A stretch of DNA of 64,000 nucleotides from Voacanga thouarsii (taxonomy: Eukaryota; Streptophyta; Magnoliopsida; Gentianales; Apocynaceae): contig JANUWF010001783.1 in the NCBI GenBank assembly GCA_026120185.1, positions 8,337,001 to 8,401,000 on the forward strand, written 5' to 3'. The position numbers were made by a program, and so were the translations under genes. This document shows, piece by piece, positions 47,631 through 59,984 of this stretch (position 1 is its first letter; every line of letters starts with the position of its first letter). The notes below the pieces were generated by a model. That model was given only the letters and a program-made list of their open reading frames with translations, ran no database searches and was not told the origin of the DNA.

Positions 47631-48315
47631 TGTTGACGTTATTTTTAGTCGATCCGTTGCAACGGTAACTTTCAGCCAAAGCCGACACGAATTCTGCCAA
47701 ACGGATGATGATATTAAGGAAAATTCTCAGTGGCTGTACTCGGTCAATATTGGAACCAAGAGCCGATGAGCTATCACCCGCACACCTCGACACGATCGGC
47801 AGAATGTTACCGTCTTCGACCGCCAAGGACGGGCCATGAAGCGGTATTTCCTCCACTTTCGAAAGTCGGCAGTTGCGCCACAACAAGTATAAAGCAAGCG
47901 GGAATCTCAGATTGAAGACACCAACACTCATCTCAGACCAAATTACCAAAATTTTCTAGTTTTTCATTCTTTTTTTCTGCATTTTTATAGCTTTCTTCGT
48001 TGCTTTTGTTTATAGCTTTCTTACAGCTTTGTTTACGATTTTCCTTACTCCTTTGATTACAAAGTTTCTGTTTAATGTTACTTTGATTATCAGTTATTGT
48101 ATTCATTTGTCATTTTAATCGAACATCCTATTCAGTTCTGTTTTGCTTTCGCATGCAATATTTCTGCCTGCTTGGACCCTTTCTATAGTAAATTCAAGGA
48201 ACTCACCTCTTTTAAAAGGTCCGACTCATCCATTCATCTCTCCATCGGATTGTTTATGTTCTTCAGAAGAGTAGCCGATCGATACTTCCATCGATTCCTT
48301 TTTCGTAAGGCAACA
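47631..48315 (+). repeat. Element Z 5' LTR
   Basis: 685 bp from TGTTGACGTTATTT to AAGGCAACA; aligns end to end with 59,283-59,979. It includes AAGTATAAAGCAAG (about 47,886), a possible TATA site. Confidence 0.9.
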
Positions 48316-48318
48316 TAA

Positions 48319-48338
48319 ATTGGCACGCCTAGTGGGAC
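48319..48338 (+). promoter_or_regulatory. Element Z primer binding site
   Basis: ATTGGCACGCCTAGTGGGAC starts 4 bases after the LTR. TGGCACGCC.GTGGGAC is the usual PBS-like string of Tat elements; I do not assign the tRNA. Confidence 0.65.
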
Positions 48339-48368
48339 CCGAAGGGTAGTTGTTGTATGCAATTGCAT

Positions 48369-50311
48369 TCAAGACGTATTATGGCTAACTCTCAACAGCA
48401 ATCCTCAATGCCTTCATCGAAATCATCCGATCGACCGACTATTCGAACCTTACGGGGAGCTTTCGATCCTACCATGACGACATTCGGGAGCACCGAGATT
48501 ACTCTCCCTAAGCAACTGGAGGTGCAAACTTCATCTCTTCCCTAGATGTCCCAGTTAACACCCACTTCTCTAACCGTCATACGACAAGTTATGGAGCAAT
48601 GTACAGGCGAACTCATTCAGAGGCTTATTCCGCAGTTCGCTATAGTATTCCGACCTTTGTTGCAGAACGAGCTTCATAATTTTGAACAGAGGCAAAATGC
48701 TCAGGGGGTACCTCAAGTAAGTTTGTATCCTCCTCCATCGTCCTTGTTGCACCTCCTTATGGGTCGGTGCAATTATTGCACCAAGAGCAGTCTATGCTGA
48801 TGCCGGAAGGGGGGGAGGGGGGGGGGCACTAAGGGAATCCGGGGGTAAATGCACATGGCGTGGTTCCTATGGAACCTTTCCCTAGAAGAACTCCATCATA
48901 TCTAAATGCAGGGATTTAGGTGCCGATGGGAACACACATGTTCTATAATCAGAATGCTGCCCCAAACAGGAATATTAGCTCTTTATACGGGGGACCTTAG
49001 AGCTACATCGCAACCGTCCCGACTGCGTATCCTGTTACGACGATGGTTTATCCATTGAAGGGGCAGGGTATCCTGAGATAGCTTTATTCCCCAGATAAGG
49101 TTCTCGGTCTACTATGGTAGGTTCTCCCATGCAGACTCAACAGCTAATGCCATCAGCTGATGTCGGTTCAATAACGGAGGCAGTGTGTCGACCGGCTAGA
49201 GATCGGCCAGTGTATTAGAAGCCTTACCCAGAATGGGTAGACTCCATGGCGGTATTACCACGAGGATTTAAGTTGTCAGAGTTCTTCACTTTCTTTGGAG
49301 AAGATAACAAGTCTATTATGGAGCATATAGGGAGATTCACAGCACAATGTGGAGAGTTCGAAAATAGTAATTAGCATAAATTGCAGTTATTCTCTTTATC
49401 CTTAACATGACTGGCATTTACTTGGTATGAAAACTTAACGCCTGGTTCAGTGCATACCTGGGCCGATGTGGAACATATCTCTCATGAGCGTTTTTTTAAA
49501 CCAATGCCTAAGGTGTCCATAACTGACCTTTTGGTAGTTAAACAAAGATCATCCTAAGGTGTTGCAGAATTCAGCGAGCGCTTTCGGCAAACTAAGACCA
49601 AATGCACCACTCAGTTACTGGAAATAGAGTGTGCCCGGATAGCAATCAGTAAAATGCATCCGTAACTTAAGGAATGCCTTATCCTACAGGATTTCTCTGA
49701 TCTATCCCGTTTGCTGTCTCAACCCGTCAGGATAGAATAAATGATCAAGGAAAAAGAGAAAAGGCGGTCAGACAAGTTTTCTCAAGACAAACCATGATAT
49801 CGGTAGCGGATGATGTTATTGATAATGAGGAAGAACAAGTGCTAGATGTGATGGTAGCCGAATTAGTAAAAGACACATCTTACACTTGCCCTTTTTTGAA
49901 GCCTGGCAAAGGGAATGAGGAAGCTTCTCTTGCAGGCCCATCCACATATACATTCGATGTATTCAGGACTGAGCAAATCTTTGATCAAATGGTTAAAGAC
50001 AAGCAGATTCGCCTATCGTTTGGTCATAAACTTTTGGGGCCAGAGGAATTGAAGGGCAAGAAATACTATAAGTGGTACAATTCGTTTTCCCATAATACTA
50101 ATAGTTGTGTGGTTTTTAGGAACATAATCCAGAAAGCTTTTCAAGAAGGAAGGGTAAGATTGGTTGACAAGCGAGAAGAAACCTTAGTCAATACATATCC
50201 ATTCCCAATAGCATATGCAAGCATGGTGAAGACATGCGAAGAAGACAAGGAGCTTGAGCTAGAAGATTCCCTCGTCAAGAGGCAACTGGAAGAAAACAAA
50301 TCAACATTCTA
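48369..50311 (+). pseudogene. Element Z gag, degenerate
   Basis: Starts MANSQQQSSMPSSKSSDRPT (48,381 region); a stop at 48,543 and a frame change follow. The core gag domain at 49,240-49,740 reads FKLSEFFTFFGEDNKSIMEH, LAFTWYENLTPGSVHTWADV and FSERFRQTKTKCTTQLLEIE with stops. The 3' part (49,794-50,312, 172 codons open) ends with a zinc-knuckle relic KKYYKWYNSFSHNTNSCVVF (first Cys and His lost), typical of Tat gag. A poly-G run (48,808-48,828) disrupts the proline-rich region. Confidence 0.8.
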
Positions 50312-50499
50312 AAAGCTAGATGGTTAGACGTCAGTTTTCACCCGGCTTACAGTTCCGACCTTCACAGCCCACTTCCAGAGGAAGGATCAGAAATTTACAG
50401 TGCATGTGCCTTGCAAAGTGCCGTTCTTCCCAGACTATCATTCCTAACTCACGAAAACTCAGAAACGACGAGAACAAAGGAGACGGGCTCAGTAGAAAC

Positions 50500-51190
50500 A
50501 AGCGTTGAAAGAATGGTCAGAGAAACAGGTATGTGCTTCCACGAGTCAAAATATGCTCAGCATTCTTCCGTCACAATTCCGAGCTAAGGCCAAACAAGAA
50601 GTAGTAGAAGAAGATTACTACGCTACAGAAGAAGCAGTCGTTGAGCTCATTGAGTTTAAAGTGCCATTGGAAAGGATGTTCTTTCCGATTCCCAGGACAG
50701 AACATTCGAATCACCTTAAACCGTTGTACATTAAGGCACATATCAATGGAAGACCTTTCTCGGGTTTTTATTGATGGAGGAACTGTGTTGAACGTAATGC
50801 GGTTGGCAACTTTAAGGCGGTTGGGAAAGGATCACTACGATCTAACTCCTACTGATGTACAAATGCTTAATTTCACCGGGGAGGCTGCCTAAGCAGAAGG
50901 GGTGATAATTTTTAAGGTGGTTGTAGGATCCAAGATTAGTAAAACTGTTTTCTTTCACGGTAAAGTCGGCATATTTTGTCTTACTTGGTAGGGATTGGAT
51001 TCATGTGAATCACTGCATTCCATCAACACTTCACCAAATGATATTGATTTGGGATGGAGAACAAGTAGAAAGGATACCAACCGATCCTAATCCATTTTCT
51101 GCAGAAATGCACATGAATGAGGTATCATTCTACCGTTCTACTTTTGACCCGAGCCATTACTCCAAGCTTACCATAACTCATAACTAGATC
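50500..51190 (+). pseudogene. Element Z aspartic protease region
   Basis: LKPLYIKAHINGRPFSRV then FIDGGTVLNVM (about 50,762-50,795): the retropepsin D-[ST]-G site is changed to DGG, as in many Tat elements, which carry VDGG. GRDWIHVNHCIPSTLHQMIL follows (about 50,992). Frames shift at 50,770 and 50,890. Confidence 0.75.
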
Positions 51191-52330
51191 ACAACGAAAA
51201 GGCTGGAGGATCAATGTCTAAAAATAGAGGACCCTAACGTTCGGCATGCACCTAGTTTCGTTGCTCAGGACCTGTTAAAGGAAGTAGGCATTGAGGAACC
51301 TAGGGAGAATAGAACCACAAATGTAAGTTTGTGTTTAACTTTCGATCAGCGAAATGCTCTAACGGTACTGATTCACAAGTATAAAGACTATTTTGCATAG
51401 GATTATCATGAGATGCTAGGACTGGACAGAGGTATTGTAGAGCATTACTTGCCAATCAAAGAAGGTTTTAGGCCTCATAAATAGCCTACCCAGCATTTCA
51501 ATCATGCTCTCTTATCTAGGATCAAGGAAGAAATTGAGAGGTTGCTTCGTTGTGCTTTCATCTGTACCTGCCAATATGCAGATTGGGTATCCAACACTGT
51601 GCCTATCATTAAAAAGAACGGACAGTTGCGGGTTTGCGTTAATTTTAGAAATCTAAATTTGGCCACCCCGAAGGATGAATACACCATGTCAATGGCCGAT
51701 ATTCTGGTAGACTTTTCTGCAGGAAATCAATTCTTAAGTTTCATGGACGGATATAATCAGATATTCATAACTGAAGAAAATACCAGGAAGACGGCCTTCC
51801 TTTACCCAGGATCTATTGGTTTATTCGAATGGATAGTTATACCTTTCGGATTAAAGAATGCTAGAGCTACATTCCAAAGAGTCATGAACCTCATCTTTCA
51901 TGACCTTATCGGCAAAACCATGGAGGTTTACATTGACGACTTAGTGGTCAAATCGCCCACTTTTCGCAACACCTACAGTGGTTGGAGCAAGCTTTTCTTA
52001 GAATGTGCCAGCATCGGTTAAAAATTAACCTGGCCAAATGCGCCTTCGGAGTTTCAGTTGGAAACTTCCTCGGATTCTTGGTGCATCAAAGAGAGATTGA
52101 GGTGGATCAGAACAAAGTAAGGGATATTCTGCAGGCAAGGCCACTGCAAACCAAAAAGCAGTTCCAAAGTTTCTTAGGGAAACTCAACTTCCTGCGACAC
52201 TTTCTGACAAACGCCACAGGTAATAAGAAGGTGTTCTTTTCTTTGCTCTATTTAAAGTCGTCATTGGACTTCGTTTGGCAACCAGAGCATCAAACAATGT
52301 TTGATCAGATCAAGGCGGCTTTGTCATGAC
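51190..52330 (+). pseudogene. Element Z reverse transcriptase
   Basis: FRPHK-PTQHFNHALLSRIK, DWVSNTVPIIKKNGQLRVCV, NQFLSFMDGYNQIFI, KTAFLYPGSIGLFEWIVIPF, ATFQRVMNLIF and the catalytic box YIDD at 51,929-51,940, then LKINLAKCAFGVSVGNFLGF and a connection segment. Catalytic motifs are largely preserved; a frameshift near 51,990 and upstream stops inactivate it. Confidence 0.88.
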
Positions 52331-53225
52331 CGTTAGTTTTGGTGCCTTCACGGGATAGGGTATCTTTGAAATTGTACATTTTTGCGGCTCCAGAATCTAT
52401 CGGCTGTCTGCTGGCTCAGGACGATGCTCAAGGGGTTGAAAGAACAGTCTACTACCTTAGTCGAAACCTGATGGACACCGAGACCAAGTATTCCCCTATT
52501 GAGAAACTATGTTTGTCTTTATATTATACATGTGTAAAGATAGAACATTACCTCCTACCTAGGGAAGTGCAAGGCCTATGCAAAATTGATCTCGTTAGGT
52601 ATTTACTGAACCGACCATTGTTGCAAGGATGGTTAATGAAATGGGTTATCATGTTACACGCTTTTTCCTTAACTCATTTACCCTTGAAGGCAGTGAAGGG
52701 TCAAGCCATAGTCAATTTCTTAGTCGAGAATCCATGTGTGGAAGTGCCCAATACTGAAAAGGAAAACGTACAAGGGTACATCTCACATAAGCCATAGAGG
52801 TTGGAATTTGATGGATCTAGCACGCAGAGTAAGGCTGGCGTCAGTTTGGTTATAGAGGCTCCAGGTGGATGACAAGGAAAAAATTTATTTGAATTGAGTA
52901 AAGGGACCTCCAATAATCAAGCAGAATACGATGCTCTCATTTTGGAGCTTCGGATTTTAAAGGCTTTGGACGTACAAATGGTCAATATAACAGGGGATTC
53001 TTAGGTTGTCATCCGGCAAATTTCAGGTGAATACAAATGTACTAACCTTACGTTATCAAACAAGTTACAAGAGGTGTGAGAGCTGTTGCAAAATTTCTCA
53101 GAAGTCATCTTGATTCACGTTCCTCAAGGTGAGAAGTGGGGGGCAAACGATGTAGCTCAAATGGCTTCCGGTTTCAAGAAAAGAGTCAGGGCGATAATAT
53201 ATTAACAGATATCGGAAGAGAGATA
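52331..53225 (+). pseudogene. Element Z RNase H followed by second (archaeal-type) RNase H
   Basis: The first RNase H reads LYIFAAPESIGCLLAQDDAQ, YYLSRNLMDTETKYSPIEKL (52,370-52,510). After MKWVIMLHAFSLTHLPLKAV a stop at 52,798 precedes the second domain: LEFDGSSTQSKAGVSLVIEA, NNQAEYDALILELRILKALD, VNITGDS-VVIRQISGEYKC (52,800-53,040). The D, E and D residues of the second domain are visible (FDGSST, AEYDAL, TGDS). Domain duplication places Z in the Tat lineage. Confidence 0.85.
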
Positions 53226-56024
53226 TGAGGAAGATTAGCGATCCGATATTATCTCATACTTGCGGAAGCCTATTGTCTGGGCTTCACGGGAGCTTAAGCG
53301 CAAGGCATTAAACTTCATACTAATCAAGAACAACTTATTTAGAAGATGTCATACTGGAGTTTTGCTGAGATGCTTGTCCAAACGGGAAGCAGCGCAGGCC
53401 TTAGCCGAAGTACATGAAGGCCTATATGGTGCTCATCAGGTAGGTCCTAAGTTGAAATGTGTTAGGGATATGCCCTAGAGTCAATTTGTACTTATACTAT
53501 TGTCGTTATGTTTTATATAATAATATGAGGTTTTTTCCTTTCTATGAATAGTGCATTTTTATTTTGTGGTCATCAAGTACGTGACTTGATAGTAAAACCC
53601 AATAATAAAAACAATGACTATTCTAAAATAGTCCTTGATCGATTATTATTATTGGAACAATAATAAATTAAGATTAGTATGTTTGTGATTAGATGGCTAT
53701 GTTTTACTGGTCATGGATATTTGTGACATCAAGTCAAAACATAAATAAATGTTAGAGAACATTATATTGGACATGACCCACTGTGAGAGTACTTCATGGA
53801 ACATGTCATAAGTACTTTCTAGCTATAATGATATTAAAAGTCCTTCGACCTAAATTCATCATAGTTTTCTACTTAATAAATTCTATATTTTGACATTGTT
53901 TAAAGTTATCTTTAACCAGATAATAAATTAAACTACTATTGGATATAGAATAAATTAAGGAGAGGAATATGATTGATAGTGAATGAATTTGTCCCTCTCA
54001 ATTATGGGAGAGATATCCATGGGCCCCTTGATAAGTTAGACTGTTAAAATGTATGGTCGTGCTCAAATATATCAATCTAAGATATTGATATCATTTGTTT
54101 GAACAGTCTACTATGAAATTAAGAAATAATTGATTAAACTTAATAAAGATGACATGTTCCGTGCCTTATGCTTAATCTGGATATCGTATGTAAAATGACT
54201 AAATATAAAATTGTGGTTTGGTTCAAAGAGATCACTGATATTCATTTAACCTGGATAGTTATAATATTTTGTTAGAAACTGCTTATAACTTGTGGACCAT
54301 TTAAATATAATTTAGGCACACTTCCAGTGTTAAATGAATCTATAGGGTCATACAATAACCGAACTTGTTAGGTTATTTTTCTAGTAACCAAATTCGTTGA
54401 ATCTGGAAATATGTCTAAGTTAATCGAACCTAGAAAATTTACTAGACAATGAATCTGGAAATATGTCCATATTCGATGTATCTGGATGATGTCCAGATTA
54501 TAAGAATCTGGCTCGATAAATTAATTAGTTAAATTATCGAGATAATGAAAGTATCTTATCATATCAGTTTTTAATTTAATTTAAATTTAAATTAAAATAT
54601 GATAAGATATTATCAAATTTGGACTTTAAGAGATTCGGGGGTTTTTAAGAAAACCCTAGCCGTCTTCTCAATAGTCCTGTTCTGTTGAAACATTTCGTGC
54701 CTCTATTCACTAGAAAAAAGCCTCTCAAACCTTAGATGCTAGCACTCTCGGAGTAACGAGTTAGTTCGCCGTGTGTACCTATAGAGGACGTTCGCACACT
54801 GCAGCGTCTGGTGATCGTTCGTGTTGCATGTACGACAGCATAATCAGAATCGATGGATCTTGATTACGGCGAAGAGAGGTAATTCTGTAAACCTTAGATC
54901 TTCTTAATCGTTTACTTGAATCTTCGGAAGGGATTCGTGAATGTTTTCCGCGTTTAGAAGTCCAGAATCCTAACAAATAGACATTGCAACGGCATGGCTT
55001 TCACTAGCCTTCAATGACTATGGACTGTGTAGCCTACGGAGTCGGGTGTGAGGCATGTTAGAAGTATGGCCCATTAACTCATACCCCCATCATGGACATA
55101 CATCCTATCATCAAGCAGTGGCCATTCGAGGGTTAGGCTCTAGACGTCATTGGCAAGATTCACCCGTCGTCAACCAAATGACACATTTTCATTCTAGTAG
55201 CAACTGATTACTTTACCAAGTGGGTAGAGGCACAGGCCCTGACCAGAATGACCTAGTCTGCCGTGATTACCTTCCTTCAGCAGAATATCCTTTTTTGATT
55301 CGGCATACCTGAAATCATAATGGCTGATCAAGGGACTATATTCATAGGAGACAAGGTACACAACTTTCTAACCCAATTCCAAGTTAAGTTACTTCACTCC
55401 TCCCCGTATTATACACAAGCCAATGCCCAAGCTAAGGTAAAAATAAGACTTTAATCAATATGATTCAAAAGTTGATAGAAGACAAACCCAGAAGATGGCA
55501 CAAAACCTTTCAAGAGGTGTTGTGGGCATATCGGAACGCTTACAAGACCGCTACTGGTTTTACTCCATTTTGGCTGACATATGAGCAATATGCAATGCTA
55601 TCTGCTGAATTAGCATTACAATCAACCCGAGTAACTTACCAACATTGCCTGTCGGTTGAGGATTACAAATTGGCCTTGACAATGAGTTTGGACTAAGCTG
55701 AGAAAGATCATTGAATAGCATTGGAAAATATCAGAAGGTATAAGGAGAAGGTAGCAAGAATCTACAATCAGAAAGTGTGGGGAAGGAGTTTTCAAATAGA
55801 AGATATAGTTTGGAAGACTATACTACCCGTGGCACTAAAAGACCCATACTACGGTAAGTGGTCCGTCTCATGGGAGGGACCTTTTCTTATTACCTAGATT
55901 TTCGATGGAGGCGCCTATCGGCTAATGACACCCAATGGGAAGGAAGTGAACAATGCCATAAATGATAAGTATTTAAAGAATTTTTATCCTACATTCTGGG
56001 AGGGAACAATGATAGGAGACGAAT
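53226..56024 (+). pseudogene. Element Z integrase, split by a solo LTR
   Basis: The zinc-binding arm begins LIKNNLFRRCHTGVLLRCLS, EVHEGLYGAHQVGPKLK (53,310-53,457) and resumes at 54,976 (CEAC, KYGPLTHTP). The core shows VATDYFTKWVEAQALTRMT (about 55,196) and IMADQGTIFIGDKV (about 55,316). The third acidic site region reads NAQAKVKIR in place of NGQAEA, so Glu is lost. The C-terminal part RWHKTFQEVLWAYRNAYKTA, TPFWLTYEQYAMLSAELALQ is well preserved to FYPTFWEGT, ending near 56,024 in a purine-rich tail. Confidence 0.85.
53460..54975 (+). mobile_element. Solo LTR inserted in Z integrase, plus orientation
   Basis: 1,516 bp with inverted tips TGTTAGG...CCTAACA; homologous end to end to 32,004-33,563 in the other orientation (ATGCCCTA, CGTGACTTGATAGTA, TCCCTTGATAAGTTA, TAACTTGTGG). 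It separates the two halves of the integrase zinc domain. The flanking 5-mers AAATG and AATAG differ at two positions. Confidence 0.78.
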
Positions 56025-56174
56025 AAAAAAAAAAAAGAAAGAGACAGAAAAGAAAAAATAACAGAAAGACAAAAAAAAAATGTTGGCATTTCATGTGTAA
56101 CGACTGATCACAAAAGAGCCAATCAGATGGATGCTATATTGTAAAAAGGAAAAAAAAAAAAGAAAGAAAAGAAG

Positions 56175-58976
56175 TCAAGCCTCCTCAGACGAAGTGTGAG
56201 GTGTCTCGATCGGCTGGGCAAAAGAGACAATGATGAGCCGATTTGGATCTTCCTCAGACGGATCAGCTGTCGTTGGGGTGTCGTCCTTTTCTTCCATAGA
56301 AGAGGTACGTTCCTCCGAGGCCGATTCAGGTTTAGCAGCCGATTCCTCCGTTGAAGGTGGATGCTTTTCGGTATCCCCGACTTGTGTACCAGAGGGTCTA
56401 GCCTCATCGGGACTTCAGAAGAAAGTGGTCAAATAAGTTTGGAAGTTGCCCCACAAAGATTCCATACTATTTAGCAACTTGTTGGAATGTTGTAATTTCA
56501 TCTGGAGTAGTTCTTTTTTAGCTTCTAGTATGAGCTGATCGTCCAGATACTGGGCCGCCATCTCCTCGGCAGAAGAGACTATTTGCTGACAGGCGTTCTC
56601 GGCCACCAGTTTCTCGTCCAGGGCCCATTTCTCAGAGTCTAATTCCTCTTGGAGCACTCGCAAGCCCGTCTCAAGGCCCTCAATTCTCTCAACTTTGGCA
56701 AAAATGTCAGCTCGAAGGATGCCCAGGCGAGCAGAGGCTTTCTGACGGTGCATTTGCAGAAATGCTTCCTGGTCTCGCAGCGCTTCCAAAGCCTGAAGCT
56801 GACGAGAAGCTTCATCTTGCCTACTCTGAGTACTACAGAAGAAACGGTAGGTGAATCGCATCTGTCCCAAATAGTCAGCCGATAAGCGCCTCAATTCCAT
56901 TGGGACATCGGGAGTGGTCGATTGTGCCAACAGCAACAGGGCTCGGTTGATAGCATTTTGAGAAGAGGGGCTGGTCGGCAAGTCCGTTCCCAACAGACTC
57001 CACAGAAGTTTTAGCGCTGCGGTTTTCGTCGTTACTGGTTGAGAAGGGGCAGATTCCGTTGGAGGCTCAGGGGCTGTGGCCGCAAAGGGCGTGACGGGTT
57101 TTTCAACCGCTATTCTCTCTGACGAAGGCACTTCGGGCACTGGTGAAGGCGGAACGGCTGAAGTCCCTTCCTCTGCCGTTGTCATTCCTACAAAAGACAA
57201 GCATAGCCGCCAATGATTCTGAAGAAGAATCGAAGATCACTAGCTGGCTGGTCCTTTGTTTCTGCAAAGAAAGGCAGTATGCGGTTAATTCTGAGCTGAT
57301 GGATGGAAAGCATGGAAAAGAAAAAAAATATTTCAAGCCGAACCTTAGCGAATGTAGGAGTATGGAGGGTCTATCATCTCTTTGACCGCCTCAGCAAGGG
57401 GGGAATGGTTGCTTCTTTTTCTTCCTCGTCGGCAAGCAGTAGTGTGGAGGACCTTTGTGCTGGCGACATGCGGAACAACGGCGTTGTGATCGGATTGGCA
57501 AAGACTTTGCTCTGTTTAGTTTTCTTTGGTGCAGACACTTCTATCTCCACCGATACCAACCCCACCAGTCTGAGCAACCATATCTCTACTAGGCTAGAAA
57601 AGAGCCTTTCGCCCAGCAGCCGCCACCACAGGTTGAAGTTTGGCTTGGCCTCCTTGATTACCTAAAAAGGAGAATACTCAAAAGAGTGAAAAACGGTTAG
57701 ATACCTATCGGCTATAGTCAGCACATCTTCAGCTGATAGAACAGGCATAACAGAATAAGAGGAGATATGACCAGGATCAGCAGGAATGTTTTGAATTAGC
57801 CCAAATTACAGTGAAAAATAATGTGGATTGTACCGTTCGCAAGAAGATTTAGCGCTCCGAGCGTCTGGTTTTGCCCCAAGAAGGAGTTCTCGGAAGCACA
57901 ACATTCGAGCCCAGATAGTTTCTTGAGAGGCTTCCGGTGCCTCGGCAAGTTTTGTCAGCCAGAGGGGGCCTATCTCCCGGGTGAAGTAAGGATAAAAGTG
58001 GGGCGCATTCTAAAGCCGGTTCTAATGGAGGTAAGCCATGATAGCACCAGCGGAAGACCTGTTTGCAGAAACCTTCAACAGCCGATAGCTGGTGGCCCGA
58101 TTAGCGGAACCCACAGAACCTCCGAAAATAGTATTGACGCCAAATTGGGGGAGGTATTGATAGAGCCACAGTTGCATAACCCTGAGGAGGCCTCCAAGAT
58201 TTGTCGGATCACCCCCAGCCGACAAGGTTAAATCATTTGGTTGATGAGCTGATACACCAGGGCTAGAACTAGGGAAGTAAGGTCATATCGTCTTTTCTTT
58301 CTCAGTAGAGCCGATACATAGTATTAGTACTCATTACTTATTCCCGTTGAATGGGAGTAGAGAATATACTTGTAGATCCATAGCTAGAGAAAAGCAGATT
58401 GTTCCTACTCTAACGGAACAGAGCCGATGCCCTTTTGCACAGCCATAAAATTGCCATAGGAGGCAATGGATTTGTCTAAATGGGCCTCAACGGCAAGTAA
58501 GTTTTCTTCATCATGTAGGGCGGGGATTTGTCACCATCGCAACAAAAGCCCAAAATGATGCAGATATCTAGTATTGTGGGGGAAAAAATGCCGTGAGGGA
58601 AGATGAAGCCATTGATTGCTGGGGACCAAAACGGAAAAACAACTGAGAACAAGTTGCAGTCGAAGGTCATCTCGAAGTCGGACATCAGGATGGCATAGCG
58701 GATGCCCCATTGGTCCCAAAGGACACCATAGGTAGCTTGACAGCTTTCACACCATTCCTTGTAGTTTTTCAGAGGACACGGCCATTGGCGGAAAGAAAAG
58801 GGCAGGCCAGTCGTGGTAAAATTATCTCGGTGCAAGGGAATAGTGAAGCCCTCTGGATAGAAGAACTGCAGATGTTTTGCAGTGACTTCTGTCGGCAATA
58901 GCTGGGGACCCAAGGCGTAAAGATCGGCCTCGGCTTGGATCAAACCCAAGGTGGAATGATCAATGGGAGTAGCCAT
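56175..58976 (-). pseudogene. Antisense ORF of Z: plant mobile domain plus coiled coil
   Basis: Opposite to gag-pol, between integrase and the 3' LTR. The N-terminal segment (58,976-58,476, 166 codons open) starts MATPIDHSTLGLIQAEADLY and has LPFSFRQWPCPLKNYKEWCE and FPHGIFSPTILDICIILGFC, as in the aminotransferase-like plant mobile domain. A middle part in shifted frames (58,230-57,800) carries LLRVMQLWLYQYLPQFGVNT. The C-terminal part (57,660-56,175) has FNLWWRLL, a Pro/Thr/Ser linker, then a long coiled coil (LQALEALRDQEAFLQMHRQK, LQEELDSEKWALDEKLVAEN). One stop at 56,415 precedes an acidic tail ending at 56,175. Such antisense PMD ORFs are known in Tat elements; their role is not established. 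Confidence 0.75.
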
Positions 58977-59264
58977 AGAGAGTTAGAGGTTCGCTAATTT
59001 AAGAAATATGCAGGGAACAGAGGAGAATTTCACAAAGAAGCTAGAAGTCTAAGCAGAATAGAATTGTTGCAGAAGAAGGAACGATGGGGACCATGGTTAT
59101 TTAAAAGGAGTTTCAAAAGACTAATCGTTTGCGGGTTTCGAAGCCGAGGAGTTGGCACCTTTCTACAATGATTGAGACGTTCTGTTTCTGTCAGAAAAAG
59201 AACAATTACAAATTAAAAAGGGTACGACTCCCATCGCTTCACCTGTTCATGCCATCAAAGCAAC

Positions 59265-59282
59265 GGGACTTGAGGGGGCATA
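59265..59282 (+). promoter_or_regulatory. Element Z polypurine tract
   Basis: GGGACTTGAGGGGGCATA stands directly before the 3' LTR. Confidence 0.75.
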
Positions 59283-59979
59283 TGTTGACGTTTTTTAGCC
59301 GATCAGTTGCAACAGTAACTTTCAGCCGAAGTCGATACGAATTCTACTAAACAGATGATGACGTCAAGAAAAATCCTTAGTGACTGTACCCGGTCAACAT
59401 CGGAATCAAGAGCCGATGAGCCACATCACCCGCACACCTCGACACGATTACGTTACTGTCCTCGATCGTCAAGGACGGGCCATGAAGCGAGATTTCCTCC
59501 ACATTCGAAAGTCGGCAGCTGCGCCACAACAAGTATAAAGTAAGCAGAAATCCCAGATCTCAGACACCAACACTCATCTCGAACTAAATTACCAAAATTT
59601 TCCAATTTTCCAATTTTTCATTCCTTTTTCCCACATTTTTACAGCTTTCTTCACTGCTTTTGTTTATAACTTTCTTACAGTTTTGTTTACAACTTGTTTA
59701 CGGTTTTCCTTACTCCGTTGATTACAAAGTTTCCGTTTAATGTTGCTTTGATTATCAGATATTGTATTCATTCGTCATTTTAATCGAAATACATCATATT
59801 CGGTTCTGTTTAGCTTTCACTTGTAATATTTCTGCCTGTTTGGACCCTTTCTATAGTAAATTCAAGAAATTTACCTCTTTTAAAAGGTCCGACTCATTCA
59901 TTCATCTCTCCATTGGACTATTTATGTTCATCGGAAGAGCAATCGACACTTCCATCATCTCCCTTTTCGTAAAGTAACA
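59283..59979 (+). repeat. Element Z 3' LTR
   Basis: 697 bp, TGTTGACGTTTTTT to AAGTAACA, followed by the ACATT duplication. Confidence 0.9.
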
Positions 59980-59984
59980 ACATT

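Larger units (their letters stand above)
47631..59979 (+). mobile_element. Ty3/gypsy retrotransposon Z, Tat lineage
   Basis: 12,349 bp, TG...CA ends, flanked by ACATT at 47,626-47,630 and 59,980-59,984. Order gag, protease, RT, RNase H, second RNase H, integrase, then an antisense ORF and the 3' LTR. The extra archaeal-type RNase H after the first one and the antisense 3' ORF are hallmarks of the plant Tat lineage. The LTRs differ at roughly one base in eight by eye, so the insertion is old. It is interrupted by a solo LTR at 53,460-54,975. Confidence 0.9.

Noticed and set aside
47614..47949. 111-codon minus-strand frame in the 5' LTR of Z
   Set aside because: It lies wholly in LTR sequence and is not preserved in the 3' LTR copy.
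58710..58901. Plus-strand frame in the 3' part of Z
   Set aside because: Shadow of the antisense plant-mobile-domain ORF.
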